64,000 nucleotides of DNA from Roseburia sp. Its GTDB lineage: Bacteria; Bacillota; Clostridia; Lachnospirales; Lachnospiraceae. Each line of letters opens with the position of its first letter. Positions within the stretch are counted from its first letter, which is position 1. The DNA is taken from contig JAHZFL010000003.1 in the NCBI GenBank assembly GCA_019421345.1, positions 231,162-295,161 on the forward strand, read 5' to 3'. Under the pieces are notes generated by a model. The model was given only the letters and a program-made list of their open reading frames with translations, made no database searches and was not told the origin of the DNA. Both the position numbers and the translations under genes were made by a program. Shown here in pieces: positions 17,928 through 27,326 of this stretch.

Positions 17928-18637
17928 CGCTGACACTCCTTTAACAGACGATAACCGATCCCGCGCACGGTTAAAAGCCAGACCGGATGGGAAGGGTCTG
18001 GCTCGATCTTTTCCCTCAGATGGCGGATATGTACCATCAATGTGTTCTCATATCCATAATAATCATCGTTCCAGACTGCCCGTGTCAGGGCGTCAAAGGT
18101 CACCACATTGCCGCGATTTGCCGCAAGCTTTTTTAGCAGGAGCAGCTCCTTTGCCGTAAGCATCGTGGTCGTCCCTTCACATGTGACAGTCGCATTTTTT
18201 AAGGAAACCTCCCTGCCGGAGAGGTTTAACGTTTCATCCGCTTCCGCCTCCTGGCCGCGAAAATAGGAACGTGTCAAAATCGCGTTGACACGGAGCACGA
18301 GCTCCTGCGGCAAAAACGGCTTTGTGATATAGTCATCCGCTCCAAGCCCCAGCCCGAACAGTCTGTCATTGTCCTCATCCTTCGCCGATAAAAACAAAAT
18401 CGGGACGGCGGACACCTCGCGCATCCGCCGGAATAAGGTATAGCCGTCGCCGTCAGGAAGCATGATGTCCAAAATCACAAGCTTTGGCGTCTCCCGCAAA
18501 AACACCTCTATGCCCTCTTTACAGCTCCCTGCCGTATAGACGGTCTCGTAGCCGCTCTTTCTTAAAATATCGCAGGTCATGCCTGCAAGCTTTTCATTGT
18601 CATCCACCAGAAGGATGCTGCAATTATATAAATTCAT
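17924..18637 (-). CDS. OmpR-family response regulator
   Basis: 237 residues; start at 18637 supported by AAGGAGAA. The receiver has ILLVDDNE, the phospho-acceptor in VILDIMLPDGDGY, LFLSAKDED and the Lys in ADDYITKPF. The C-terminal winged helix ends with TLMVHIRHLREKIEPD and VRGIGYRL. It pairs with the kinase gene downstream. The most likely target is the divergent transporter operon, with the inverted repeat at 18671-18727 as a candidate site. Confidence 0.95.
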   Translation of the reverse strand: MNLYNCSILLVDDNEKLAGMTCDILRKSGYETVYTAGSCKEGIEVFLRETPKLVILDIMLPDGDGYTLFRRMREVSAVPILFLSAKDEDNDRLFGLGLGADDYITKPFLPQELVLRVNAILTRSYFRGQEAEADETLNLSGREVSLKNATVTCEGTTTMLTAKELLLLKKLAANRGNVVTFDALTRAVWNDDYYGYENTLMVHIRHLREKIEPDPSHPVWLLTVRGIGYRLLKECQR

Positions 18638-18670
18638 GGTACGGATTCTCCTTTTTTCACTCCCAATATA

Positions 18671-18727
18671 CCTTATTTTTATCCGCAATGCCAGAGCCCT
18701 GCCCCAAAACTTAAGGAAAAAATAAGG
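18671..18727. promoter_or_regulatory. Divergent promoter region with inverted repeat
   Basis: CCTTATTTTTATCC (18671-18684) is mirrored by GGAAAAAATAAGG (18715-18727), 30 bases apart, between the regulator gene and the ABC operon. This could be the response-regulator operator. No clear -35/-10 pair was identified in the region. Confidence 0.4.
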
Positions 18728-18809
18728 CGGCTTTCAGTCTGCTTTAAGCCTGTGCCCTTAGGATAGACATATGCCGAAACGGCAAAAGAAAAAACGGAGG
18801 GTAACTGCC

Positions 18810-19721
18810 ATGAAAAATATGATAGAAACACATGCGCTCACAAAGCAATACAAAAAACAGCGTGTCGTCTCAGAGCTGGACTTAGCTGTTCCGGAGGGCT
18901 GTATCTACGGCTTCCTCGGACCAAACGGCGCGGGAAAATCCACTACCATGAAAATGATCCTGGGACTGGTCAAGCCAACCGGCGGTCAGATCCGCGTGCT
19001 CGGGCAAAACGCAGACGCGAAAAACCGGATTGCCCTGCTGCGCTCCACCGGCTCGCTCATTGAATCTCCCGCCTTCTACGGTCACCTGACCGGACGGGAA
19101 AATCTTTCCCTGATCGCAGATTTAAAGCAGACCGGGAAAAAGGAGGTCGACGAGGTGCTTCGCACCGTCCGCCTGACAGACGCACAGCACAAAAAAGCAT
19201 CCCGCTACTCACTCGGCATGAAACAGCGGCTTGGCTTTGCCGCAGCGCTGCTCGGTCATCCAAAGCTTTTGCTCTTAGACGAGCCGACGAACGGTCTTGA
19301 TCCTGCCGGTATTCAGGAGATGCGTGAACTCATCCGCCGTCTCTGCGAGCAGCACGGAATCACCGTTTTTGTATCGAGCCATCTGCTCTCGGAGATCGAC
19401 CAGATGGCAAACCATGTGGGCATCATCAATCACGGCGTTTTGATCTTTCAGGACCGCCTGTCGGCGCTCCACGAGCACAGCCGCGCGCGGATGCTGCTTC
19501 GCACGACGGAGGATGAAACGGCACTTCGCATCCTAAAGCAGGCAGCGCTTCCATGCACCTCCACGCACGGCGGACTTTACTTAAATACGGCGAAAGAAGC
19601 GGATATTCTGCGTGCCGGAACGCTTCTTTTTTCCAATGGACTTGGCATCCTTTCACTTGCCGAGGAGCAAAAGAGCCTGGAAGACATCTTTCTTGAACTC
19701 ACCGGAAGGAGCGTGATGTAA
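18810..19721 (+). CDS. ABC transporter ATP-binding protein, lantibiotic-immunity/bacitracin type
   Basis: 303 residues from the ATG at 18810 (GGAGGG upstream). It has Walker A FLGPNGAGKSTTMKMI, signature YSLGMKQRLGFAAALLGHP, Walker B LLLLDEPTNGLD and the switch His in FVSSHLLSEI. The roughly 80-residue C-terminal extension is typical of BcrA/LanF-type ATPases. With two different permeases downstream it matches a LanFEG layout. Such pumps expel or exclude cell-wall-active peptides; the actual substrate is unknown. Confidence 0.92.
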   Translation: MKNMIETHALTKQYKKQRVVSELDLAVPEGCIYGFLGPNGAGKSTTMKMILGLVKPTGGQIRVLGQNADAKNRIALLRSTGSLIESPAFYGHLTGRENLSLIADLKQTGKKEVDEVLRTVRLTDAQHKKASRYSLGMKQRLGFAAALLGHPKLLLLDEPTNGLDPAGIQEMRELIRRLCEQHGITVFVSSHLLSEIDQMANHVGIINHGVLIFQDRLSALHEHSRARMLLRTTEDETALRILKQAALPCTSTHGGLYLNTAKEADILRAGTLLFSNGLGILSLAEEQKSLEDIFLELTGRSVM

Positions 19722-20471
19722 ATGACCGGTCTTTTTGTGGAACTAAAAAAAGGACGGCACAAAAGGCTCTGGCTCGTCCCTTTAGTCTTTCTTATCGTTT
19801 TATTTTTATGGTCTGCCTATACCTATCAGAATGCAGCGACGGAGGATCTTGCAGCCGGCTACACAAAAATGTTTTATCAGCTTCCTCTGATGAATACGAT
19901 GCTTATGCCCGTATTGCTTTCAGTGCTTGCCAGCCGTCTCTGCGACATGGAGATCAAAGGACAGACGCTAAAGCTGCTCTATACCTTGCAGCAAAAAGGC
20001 AGCTTTTATGACCTCAAATTTGTACACGAAGGTTTTTATCTGCTGCTGTTTACCATTGGGGAATGTCTGCTGTTTCCGCTGGCGGGAAGGCTCTATCATT
20101 TTACCGAGCCGCTCTCCCTGCCGCTGCTGCTTCGACACGGCGTGGCGCTGTTTCTTGCCGGAGCCGTCATCCTGATTTTACAGCACATTCTCTCGCTCCT
20201 TTGCGAAAACCAGATCGCTCCGCTTTTTATCGGGCTTGCAGGCGCTTTTATCGGACTGTTTTCGATGTTTTTCCCGCCTGCTCTCACACGGATTCTTCCG
20301 TGGAGCTATTTTGGCGCGTTCCTCCCCTATCGGATGGAATACGACCCTGCCACAAGGATCATGAGCTTTTATGAGCTGCCGTTTCCCATTGCCCTGTTTC
20401 TCGGCTATATGTTTTTTGGCGTTGCCTTGTATCTCATTTGCCGCAGTATTTTTCTCAAAAAGGAGGTTTGA
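19722..20471 (+). CDS. Lantibiotic-immunity-type ABC permease 1
   Basis: 249 residues with six hydrophobic segments. The segment MKLL-like EIKGQTLKLLYTLQQKGSFY after the second helix resembles LanE/MutE-type permeases. AAGGAG is 10 bases before the ATG, which abuts the ATPase stop. It probably dimerises with the next permease. Confidence 0.85.
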   Translation: MTGLFVELKKGRHKRLWLVPLVFLIVLFLWSAYTYQNAATEDLAAGYTKMFYQLPLMNTMLMPVLLSVLASRLCDMEIKGQTLKLLYTLQQKGSFYDLKFVHEGFYLLLFTIGECLLFPLAGRLYHFTEPLSLPLLLRHGVALFLAGAVILILQHILSLLCENQIAPLFIGLAGAFIGLFSMFFPPALTRILPWSYFGAFLPYRMEYDPATRIMSFYELPFPIALFLGYMFFGVALYLICRSIFLKKEV

Positions 20472-20474
20472 CCT

Positions 20475-21221
20475 ATGACATTTTTATGTATTCGGGCGGA
20501 AGCCGCAAAGCTGCGCCGCTCCATCATCTGGCTCGCGTGTCTGCTGCTACCGATAATCCCCGCCATCATGGGTGTCTTTAATTACCAGAGTAATCTTGGA
20601 ATTCTGACTAACGGCTGGTACTCGCTCTGGTCGCAGGTGACACTTTTTTACAGCAATTTCTTCTATGCGCCTCTCATAGCGCTCTATGCCGCCTATCTCT
20701 GGCGTATGGAGCACATGGACCACAACTGGAATGTCCTGATGACAGTTCCCGTCGGGGTGAGTGATATTTTCTTCGGAAAGCTTGCAGTGATCTTGTTTGT
20801 CACAGTGCTGACCCAGATGATCATTTTCATATTTTACTTCATCGGCGGGAAATTCTGCGGTCTTTCCGGTCTGCCACCTGCCGAAATATTCTTCTGGCTG
20901 CTGCGCGGCTCGCTCGCCGGGACGGCTATCGGTTCTCTGCAGCTTCTGCTCTCTATGTGCATCCAAAGCTTTGCACTTCCGATCGGCATCGCACTGCTTG
21001 GGAGCGTTATGGGACTTGTGATCTCCGGTTTTCATGCCGGCGAAATCAGTCTCGGTCTGTACTGGCCATATTCTCTGATGCTGATGGGCATGAACGCAAA
21101 CCGCGATACCGATACGCTTGCCGGAAACAGTCTGCCGTTTGTCGGATGCGTCGTACTGTTCTTTTTGCTGTTCACATGGATTGCCGTTCACAGGTTAAAA
21201 ACGAGGGATGTGCAGGCATAG
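20475..21221 (+). CDS. Lantibiotic-immunity-type ABC permease 2
   Basis: 248 residues with six hydrophobic segments. The WRMEHMDHNWNVLMTVPVGV segment parallels the equivalent loop of permease 1 and of LanG/MutG proteins. AAAGGAGG precedes the ATG three bases after the previous stop. It is the last gene of the operon; the A+T-rich peptide island begins just beyond. Confidence 0.85.
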   Translation: MTFLCIRAEAAKLRRSIIWLACLLLPIIPAIMGVFNYQSNLGILTNGWYSLWSQVTLFYSNFFYAPLIALYAAYLWRMEHMDHNWNVLMTVPVGVSDIFFGKLAVILFVTVLTQMIIFIFYFIGGKFCGLSGLPPAEIFFWLLRGSLAGTAIGSLQLLLSMCIQSFALPIGIALLGSVMGLVISGFHAGEISLGLYWPYSLMLMGMNANRDTDTLAGNSLPFVGCVVLFFLLFTWIAVHRLKTRDVQA

Positions 21222-21265
21222 CAGCATCCCCAAAAGACTATGCTTAGCAAATCTTCCCTTGTAAA

Positions 21266-21309
21266 AATACCGTGCAAAAATTCCTCCCTTTGGGTTTCTG
21301 CACGGTATT
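21266..21309 (-). terminator. Terminator of the peptide (RiPP) operon
   Basis: AATACCGTGCA (21266-21276) pairs with TGCACGGTATT (21299-21309). On the minus strand it is followed by TTTTTACAAGG, a T tract; there is none on the plus strand. It ends the minus-strand island operon. Confidence 0.75.
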
Positions 21310-21344
21310 ACCAGATCCAATGCACTATGTGATTATACCGATTT

Positions 21345-23138
21345 TTATGATCCGTTTATTTGCACCCCATACTTTTCCGCTTGAAGATTGTACATTTTCT
21401 TGTAAAGACCATCCTTACGAATCAATGAAGCATGCGTCCCATCTTCTACGATCTTACCATCCTCTAATACAAGAATTCGGTTCATCAATTTTACATGGGA
21501 CAGACGGTGGGAAATCATGACGCATATATTATGCTCCCCGATCTCCATCAACATTTGCAAGATCGTTTCTTCTGTCTCCGAATCCAATGCCATCGTAGGC
21601 TCGTCAAAAACATAGATAGGAGAATTTTTAAAAAGAACGCGCAACATAGCAAGACACTGCCCCTGACCACCGGATGGAGATACATATTTTGATGATAACG
21701 CGGGTGTCAGAAAGGTATTTTCTTTTGCTTCCAACATGGAAATCCATGCTTCCAGATTGGATACAGAAAATAACTCTTTGACCCGCTCCTTTTCCTGTGG
21801 ACTTATTTGTTCTTCTGCCTTACCTGCAATATTTTCTAAAATGGTAACCGGCAGCAACCCATAATCCTGAAATAGCGCTGCGATAAATTCCTGATGCTCA
21901 TCCGCATCCATTTCTTGAATGTCTTTTCCATCGAGCAGTATTTGTCCTGACTGCGGTGCATAGAATTTGCAAAGCAGTTTTACTATTGTACTCTTTCCTG
22001 CTCCATTCATTCCGACAATCCCTACCTTTTCTCCAGAAGAAATTGAAAAACTCACATTTTTAAGCGCCGGTATCGTTTTCTGCGGATAAGTAAATGTCAC
22101 ATCATTAAATTCCAGTGTATGTATGGATTCTAACTTTCTTGTATGTGAAATGCTTGGCTCACAATGTTTTTCGATAATTGAAAAAAAAGAATCTAACAGA
22201 GCATCAAATTTTTTTACCATGTTTATTTCAACGATAATCTCGTTACACGCTGTGCTGACAGCACAAATTGCGCTAAATAAAAGTACAAAATCTTCCACCG
22301 AAAGCTTTTGCATGGAACGAAAGCCAATAAAAACAGAAAATACGACTATCTGAAACTGAATCAAAAATTTTACAAAGCCAAGATATAAGCCTTTTTTTGC
22401 AAAAGCCTTCTGATTTGTCAAATAAATCTTATCCATTAAGACACTGCAATGCTTCATAATGAGCGAGTCTCCTTGATATACCCGAAGATCTTCCCCATAC
22501 CGAAAATCGGAAATCAATTTACAATACCATCCAAATGCTCTGTTTTCAGGCAAGAGACGCTTTGCATTATCCAGTTCTATTTTTGTTACATAACGATATA
22601 ATGGTTTGAGAAAAAGAAGACTTATAACAGGAATAAGTAAATATTTCCAATCATAGACAGCGATAATTAAACCATTAAGGGTCATGGCTGCTATGGAGGA
22701 ACCAAGTTTTTCCATGCTGGCTGACAATGCCGGAAGTTGCCATATTCCATATTTTGCACCTTGTGTCAATTCCATATTCTCAGAGGTAATAAATTCATCA
22801 TAAGAAAGATCACTTTGTGAAATTCCAAGGTCTTCATATGCCTGACGGTATAGCTTGCCGGATTTTATTCTAAGCTTTTCGCGCAGTCGTGAGGCAATCA
22901 TTTTTAGAATGAAATACATCATCTGAAATAAAATTGTGAAGATTACGATCTTCCATAGAGAATCATGATAGGTACTGACAATCATGACTAAGCTTCTGGG
23001 AATATATACCGCTGCAACAGATACGGCTGCATTCATGACAATGGTCGCCAAGCAAAGCTCCGTCCACCGAAGCTTTTTCTCTATTGTATAATCAATAAAC
23101 CGCAAGATATTATTTTTGCTGTTTTCAGCCTTCCTCAT
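21345..23138 (-). CDS. ABC exporter half-transporter B (fused membrane and ATPase)
   Basis: 597 residues if started at 23138 (MRKAENSKNNIL); an ATG at 23168 is an alternative. A membrane domain of about six helices (residues 25-310) is followed by an ATPase. The ATPase has Walker A GIVGMNGAGKSTIVKLL, signature SPSGGQGQCLAML, Walker B IYVFDEPTMALD and the switch His in MISHRLSHV. There is no N-terminal C39 peptidase domain, so leader removal needs a separate enzyme. It overlaps half-transporter A and is far richer in A+T than the flanking operons. Likely exports the modified peptide. Confidence 0.9.
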   Translation of the reverse strand: MRKAENSKNNILRFIDYTIEKKLRWTELCLATIVMNAAVSVAAVYIPRSLVMIVSTYHDSLWKIVIFTILFQMMYFILKMIASRLREKLRIKSGKLYRQAYEDLGISQSDLSYDEFITSENMELTQGAKYGIWQLPALSASMEKLGSSIAAMTLNGLIIAVYDWKYLLIPVISLLFLKPLYRYVTKIELDNAKRLLPENRAFGWYCKLISDFRYGEDLRVYQGDSLIMKHCSVLMDKIYLTNQKAFAKKGLYLGFVKFLIQFQIVVFSVFIGFRSMQKLSVEDFVLLFSAICAVSTACNEIIVEINMVKKFDALLDSFFSIIEKHCEPSISHTRKLESIHTLEFNDVTFTYPQKTIPALKNVSFSISSGEKVGIVGMNGAGKSTIVKLLCKFYAPQSGQILLDGKDIQEMDADEHQEFIAALFQDYGLLPVTILENIAGKAEEQISPQEKERVKELFSVSNLEAWISMLEAKENTFLTPALSSKYVSPSGGQGQCLAMLRVLFKNSPIYVFDEPTMALDSETEETILQMLMEIGEHNICVMISHRLSHVKLMNRILVLEDGKIVEDGTHASLIRKDGLYKKMYNLQAEKYGVQINGS

Positions 23139-24897
23139 ATCTCTTTTTTTGCCCAATATACATTTCATAATATTGACCTTTCAGTTCCATAAGCTGTATA
23201 TGTGTTCCGTTTTCTATGATTCTTCCCTTTTCCAATAAAATGATCCGATCGCAGAATCCAATAAATGAAAGCTGGTGAGAAACAATGATACTGGTGGAAT
23301 TCTTGGTGATTTCCGAATAATTATGGTACAGTTCTTCTTCTGCAATTGCATCAATTGCGCCAGCAGGTTCGTCCAAAAGAAAAATTCTTCCGTTACGATA
23401 AATGGCACGAGCGAGCAGCAGCTTCTGACGTTCTCCACCGGAAATATTTACTCCTTCTGAATTCATAATATTGGAAATTACCGTATTTCCTTTCTTTGGA
23501 AGTTTGTCTTCCGTGGCGTAAAAACCTGATAACTGCATTGCTTTACAATATCGCTCCAAATCGGTATCTTCCGATAACGATACATTATCATAAATAGAAA
23601 AGGGGAAAATATTTCCGGTCTGTAAAACAACACTTAATTGTTGATAATACTGTTCCGGAGGAATTTTTTTGATATCAACACCATTAAGCTTAATACATCC
23701 AAATTGTGGTTCATACAGCCGACATATTAATTTTATAATAGTACTTTTTCCTGCTCCGTTCATACCAATGATAGCAGTTCTTTTCCCAGGTAGAATCACA
23801 AAAGATAAGTCATGAATCGTTGGCTTGTCTGAATCAGGATAGGAAAAGGTCACATGATCAAACTCCAGACTAAGAGGCTGACTGCTCATATCCTCAAACT
23901 TCGTATCCAGATATACTGGTTTTTCAGATTGCTCGATTTCATCGATAATTTTCCAATAATCAGAGAAACGCTTTGCTTCTTTTTGGATTTTCGTGTTACT
24001 GTAAAAAATAGACTGTATTGCATTGCCCAACTGCAAGACGCCCAGCACATAAGTCAAGAATGAACCAATGGGGAGATGCCCGGAGACAATACCGGTTGCA
24101 AGCCAGACATACACCACAACATCTCTCAAAAATTCATTTATCAAAAGAAACATTTGATAATTCCATTTTTCTTTCTGCTTCTTAATCATAATCCCATGAA
24201 TTACAGCAGAGTAATTTTTCCCATAACTGTGCAGCAGATTTTTCAAAGAAAAAATCCTTATATCCTTTGCATAGCATTCTTCCATCAAAAGATCGTACAC
24301 TTTTTCATGATTTCTGCTAAGAGGAGTAGTTTCCTGCCATTCTTCTTCGTCCTTTTTCTCTATCAGCACAGTGATACGAAACGAAATGAATACGGTAACA
24401 AGCAAAAATATCCCTAACAATGCAGACATTCTGCTTATGATTCCAAACATACCAATGGATGTCAGAATTGCCGCCGGTAATTGATAGATTTCATTCATCA
24501 TACTTCCAATTCCTATGGATGGATTCATAGAAGCTTCTCTTGCTTTCTCCAAACGACTTAAAAACTCAGAATTGATACTTTTGGAAAAAGGAATACGAAT
24601 AGAAGACTTTATCAGATCTAAAAGGACAGAATATCTCACTCGCTGCATCCGCATCCATCCGGCATTGCTCAACCAGGTACTTAGGAATAATGCAAAGGCT
24701 GCAAGTAAACCAAGAAGGCTGCCCAAAAGCAACCCCCTTTTATCCGTAACCAATATTGAATTGCAGATTGTTTCCGGCAGTAATACCCATAAGGTTTGAA
24801 ATACAAACAGGCTGATGGAATAGATGATCCAATTTAAAATAAGAAATTTGTTAATCTGACAGGTTTTAGAAAGAATCAAGTTTAGTGTCCTTTTCAT
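23125..24897 (-). CDS. ABC exporter half-transporter A (fused membrane and ATPase)
   Basis: 590 residues from the ATG at 24897, which has a GGGGGGA site. The membrane domain covers about residues 15-310. The ATPase has GMNGAGKSTIIKLICRLYEP, signature ISGGERQKLLLARAIY, Walker B IFLLDEPAGAID and SHQLSFIGF. It lacks a C39 peptidase domain. Together with B it should form a heterodimeric exporter. The gap to the peptidase gene is 11 bases, and the 3' end overlaps B, so one operon is likely. Confidence 0.9.
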   Translation of the reverse strand: MKRTLNLILSKTCQINKFLILNWIIYSISLFVFQTLWVLLPETICNSILVTDKRGLLLGSLLGLLAAFALFLSTWLSNAGWMRMQRVRYSVLLDLIKSSIRIPFSKSINSEFLSRLEKAREASMNPSIGIGSMMNEIYQLPAAILTSIGMFGIISRMSALLGIFLLVTVFISFRITVLIEKKDEEEWQETTPLSRNHEKVYDLLMEECYAKDIRIFSLKNLLHSYGKNYSAVIHGIMIKKQKEKWNYQMFLLINEFLRDVVVYVWLATGIVSGHLPIGSFLTYVLGVLQLGNAIQSIFYSNTKIQKEAKRFSDYWKIIDEIEQSEKPVYLDTKFEDMSSQPLSLEFDHVTFSYPDSDKPTIHDLSFVILPGKRTAIIGMNGAGKSTIIKLICRLYEPQFGCIKLNGVDIKKIPPEQYYQQLSVVLQTGNIFPFSIYDNVSLSEDTDLERYCKAMQLSGFYATEDKLPKKGNTVISNIMNSEGVNISGGERQKLLLARAIYRNGRIFLLDEPAGAIDAIAEEELYHNYSEITKNSTSIIVSHQLSFIGFCDRIILLEKGRIIENGTHIQLMELKGQYYEMYIGQKKRYEEG

Positions 24898-24908
24898 ATA
24901 TCCCCCCT

Positions 24909-25925
24909 CTATGGCAAAGTGTATAAATCCGATCTTCCGATGTATGTCAATTTTCCGCACCTATTCGTTTCTCTTAATTTTCGTATTGTTTTTTTCGTTC
25001 TCTTTTCCAAACAATTTAGACATCCAGATACTTCCATTAACATATCTTCATAAGAAGAAGACTCTAATATTGGCTTGGCGGCATCCAAGTTACCTTCATA
25101 ATATTCAAGAACATGTGAAATAAACACTCGCGCGAATAAATATGCATAATCTTTATTAAGTAAGAAAAATTTTTCACAGCAATCATACAGAGAAAGCTCA
25201 AAAAAATCATCATTGATTGTATAGCCACGAATTAAATCATCATAATATTCTGCAATACCTTCTTCTATAAATTTTAATTTTATAGACAAATTATAGTTAC
25301 TAATTATATGAGTAAGTTCATGACCAGCATCATCATTTACATTTACATGAATTGTACATAACGCAGTATTTGCATAACTTAATCTATTTCCTATATCATC
25401 GACCCAACCTAAGAATACATAAATATCAATACTTTTCTTGCATTTATTCGGTAAATATTTTGTTATTCTATAGTATGCATCCAAATACTTTCCAATAAAT
25501 TGCTTCTTCATTTCTAATCCCAATTCATTTGAAAAATGAAAATTCATCTTTTGTCGATTTACAAAATCAAATTTAGTTAATTTCAAAGTCAACAACCACT
25601 CAAGTGCAAAATCAGAATATTCACCGTTCTGCTTTACTGATATTAATAAATTTGATTTTGCTTCATCATATTGTCCGCTACCGAAGGCAACCAAACCCTT
25701 GTATCCGAATATTTTACTAGAATCTTCCCATAAAAATAAGTCTTCATTATATATATTAACAATTCGTGAAAATTCATCCCAATTTCCTGTCTCGAACAAC
25801 GCATATATCAGATATCTGACCTCACATATTTCATACATAAGGTACATATCAAAAATCTTACTATAATCTTTTTTCTCGTAATATTCTTTAAGTTTACTAT
25901 CATACTTTTTAAAATTATTTTCCAT
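24909..25925 (-). CDS. HExxH metallopeptidase with TPR-like N-terminus (candidate leader peptidase)
   Basis: 338 residues, not a family I can name. The N-terminal 130 residues are helical repeats resembling TPR (YALFETGNWDEFSRI, AFGSGQYDEAKSNLL). A zinc motif GHELTH is at 201-206 and the likely third ligand is in FIEEGIAEYY at 219-228. That is the gluzincin pattern, HExxH then Glu about 15 residues on. There is no signal peptide, so it should act inside the cell. It lies four bases after the radical SAM gene and before two exporters without protease domains, which suggests it removes the leader peptide. That role is inferred. Confidence 0.7.
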   Translation of the reverse strand: MENNFKKYDSKLKEYYEKKDYSKIFDMYLMYEICEVRYLIYALFETGNWDEFSRIVNIYNEDLFLWEDSSKIFGYKGLVAFGSGQYDEAKSNLLISVKQNGEYSDFALEWLLTLKLTKFDFVNRQKMNFHFSNELGLEMKKQFIGKYLDAYYRITKYLPNKCKKSIDIYVFLGWVDDIGNRLSYANTALCTIHVNVNDDAGHELTHIISNYNLSIKLKFIEEGIAEYYDDLIRGYTINDDFFELSLYDCCEKFFLLNKDYAYLFARVFISHVLEYYEGNLDAAKPILESSSYEDMLMEVSGCLNCLEKRTKKTIRKLRETNRCGKLTYIGRSDLYTLP

Positions 25926-25929
25926 ATTC

Positions 25930-27207
25930 CTACTTTTTATAAAAAAAAGGCAACGACGTTAAGTTAAACTCTGAACATAATCTTTGCTTGTACTCATTCG
26001 ATATGCAATATGCAATACAACCACCAAGACAATCAGGCAACTGAGAACAATTTAAACATTTCTGCTCACCAAAACAATTAGCTGCCTTATACCAGTTAAC
26101 TAATTGTTCTGAATCCAACTGCATTGTTCCATCCTCCAAAATTTTTCCAACTTTTCCCCATTTATTATTAGGATCCTTAATATTAAGACATTTCCAAAAT
26201 GACAAATCTGAAGTAATATAGCCAAAATCTGCATCCGAACAAGCTTCGCAAGATCTAGCAAAATATTGATTATACATTATACCATATCCGATAGACTCTG
26301 CGTAAGAAAGCAATTCAAAATAGTCACTTTCTGAATTAGAATTATCCCCTTCAAAGCATGACGTATCATAAATTTTTCTAAAAAAAACGCTGATTTTTTC
26401 TCGATATTGAGGACAAATCAAATTAAGACTTTCTTTTACATCTTGAATTTCAGCATTTAGCAAATTAAATCTAAGAGTGAAATTATAATTCCAAAGTCTA
26501 AGATATGGTGCCACAATATCATTAATTACATGAATTAAATAATCAAAACTTCCTCTACCATCCTTAAACTTACGGGTTGAATCATGAGTGCGTTTACAAC
26601 CATCCAATGTAATTTGAAGTGAATTACAATTATGTTTTTTTAATGATTCCATAATATCTGACGTCAAAAGAGATCCATTTGTAATGATAGAACATGTATA
26701 ACAAAAACCATGTTTTTTTGAAAGTTCTGATACATACTCCAAATAACCCAGCATTTCATCAAAAAATAGCAATGGTTCTCCGCCGAACATATTTATATCA
26801 ATATGCTTATAAAATTTAAAATTCTTTTCAGCATATTTTTTCAAAGTAGGAAAATAATCAGGATTGATAGAACTATCACGATAAGGTTCTTCAAAGCAAT
26901 ATGGGCACGAAAAATTGCACGCCATTGAAGGCATTAATGCAATACTTAGGGTATCTCGATTAAAATAACTTTTATTAAAAATGTATTGAAACTCCGCCAC
27001 CTCATCTTTTTGATCTTCCACTACAAAACCATTTTGTATAAGATCAATATATTTTTCCTCATTAATGCTCTTAGTATTCAACTCGCTTACTGCCTTCTCA
27101 ATTGTTGAAGCCTCACGAACTTTCAGAAAAGCTTTTGTTAACGAATTATAGATAATGACTTTTTCACCAAATTTTCTAACAGAATTAAAACGACTTTGTT
27201 TATACAT
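25930..27207 (-). CDS. Radical SAM/SPASM peptide-modifying enzyme
   Basis: 425 residues. The N-terminal 75 residues (YNSLTKAFLKV to LIQNGFVVEDQ) look like a small leader-binding winged-helix domain. The radical SAM cluster motif is CNFSCPYC at 97-104, with FGGEP at 141-145. The C-terminal SPASM region is Cys-rich: Cys320, 323, 340, 378, 384, 387, 393, 397, 401 and 411. This layout is typical of enzymes that make thioether or other crosslinks in RiPP precursors. The substrate is most likely the 59-residue peptide encoded just upstream. The reaction type cannot be read from the sequence. Confidence 0.88.
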   Translation of the reverse strand: MYKQSRFNSVRKFGEKVIIYNSLTKAFLKVREASTIEKAVSELNTKSINEEKYIDLIQNGFVVEDQKDEVAEFQYIFNKSYFNRDTLSIALMPSMACNFSCPYCFEEPYRDSSINPDYFPTLKKYAEKNFKFYKHIDINMFGGEPLLFFDEMLGYLEYVSELSKKHGFCYTCSIITNGSLLTSDIMESLKKHNCNSLQITLDGCKRTHDSTRKFKDGRGSFDYLIHVINDIVAPYLRLWNYNFTLRFNLLNAEIQDVKESLNLICPQYREKISVFFRKIYDTSCFEGDNSNSESDYFELLSYAESIGYGIMYNQYFARSCEACSDADFGYITSDLSFWKCLNIKDPNNKWGKVGKILEDGTMQLDSEQLVNWYKAANCFGEQKCLNCSQLPDCLGGCIAYCISNEYKQRLCSEFNLTSLPFFYKK

Positions 27208-27240
27208 ATATGCCCCCTATTATATTTTTGTAAAATATAT

Positions 27241-27298
27241 ATCCCCTTGTTGTTTTAGTGTTGTACATTTATTGAAACACCTCATACACCAAGGGGAT
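27241..27298 (-). promoter_or_regulatory. Hairpin between precursor and modifying-enzyme genes
   Basis: ATCCCCTTG and CAAGGGGAT pair perfectly across 40 bases that hold an inner GTGTT/AACAC repeat. There is no solid T tract. Such a hairpin often acts as a partial terminator or mRNA-processing site, keeping precursor transcript in excess of enzyme transcript. Confidence 0.55.
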
Positions 27299-27326
27299 TT
27301 TCACCGTATAATACGTCAACTACATA

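Noticed and set aside
20547..21191. 214-codon minus-strand frame antisense to permease 2
   Set aside because: Composition (Gln, His, Lys, Asp rich) is an antisense artefact; the plus-strand permease has membrane segments and operon context.
18810..21221. LanFEG-type pump as the exporter of the RiPP
   Set aside because: The island has its own fused exporter pair in the same transcript; the LanFEG-type genes are on the other strand, differ in composition and have their own regulator.
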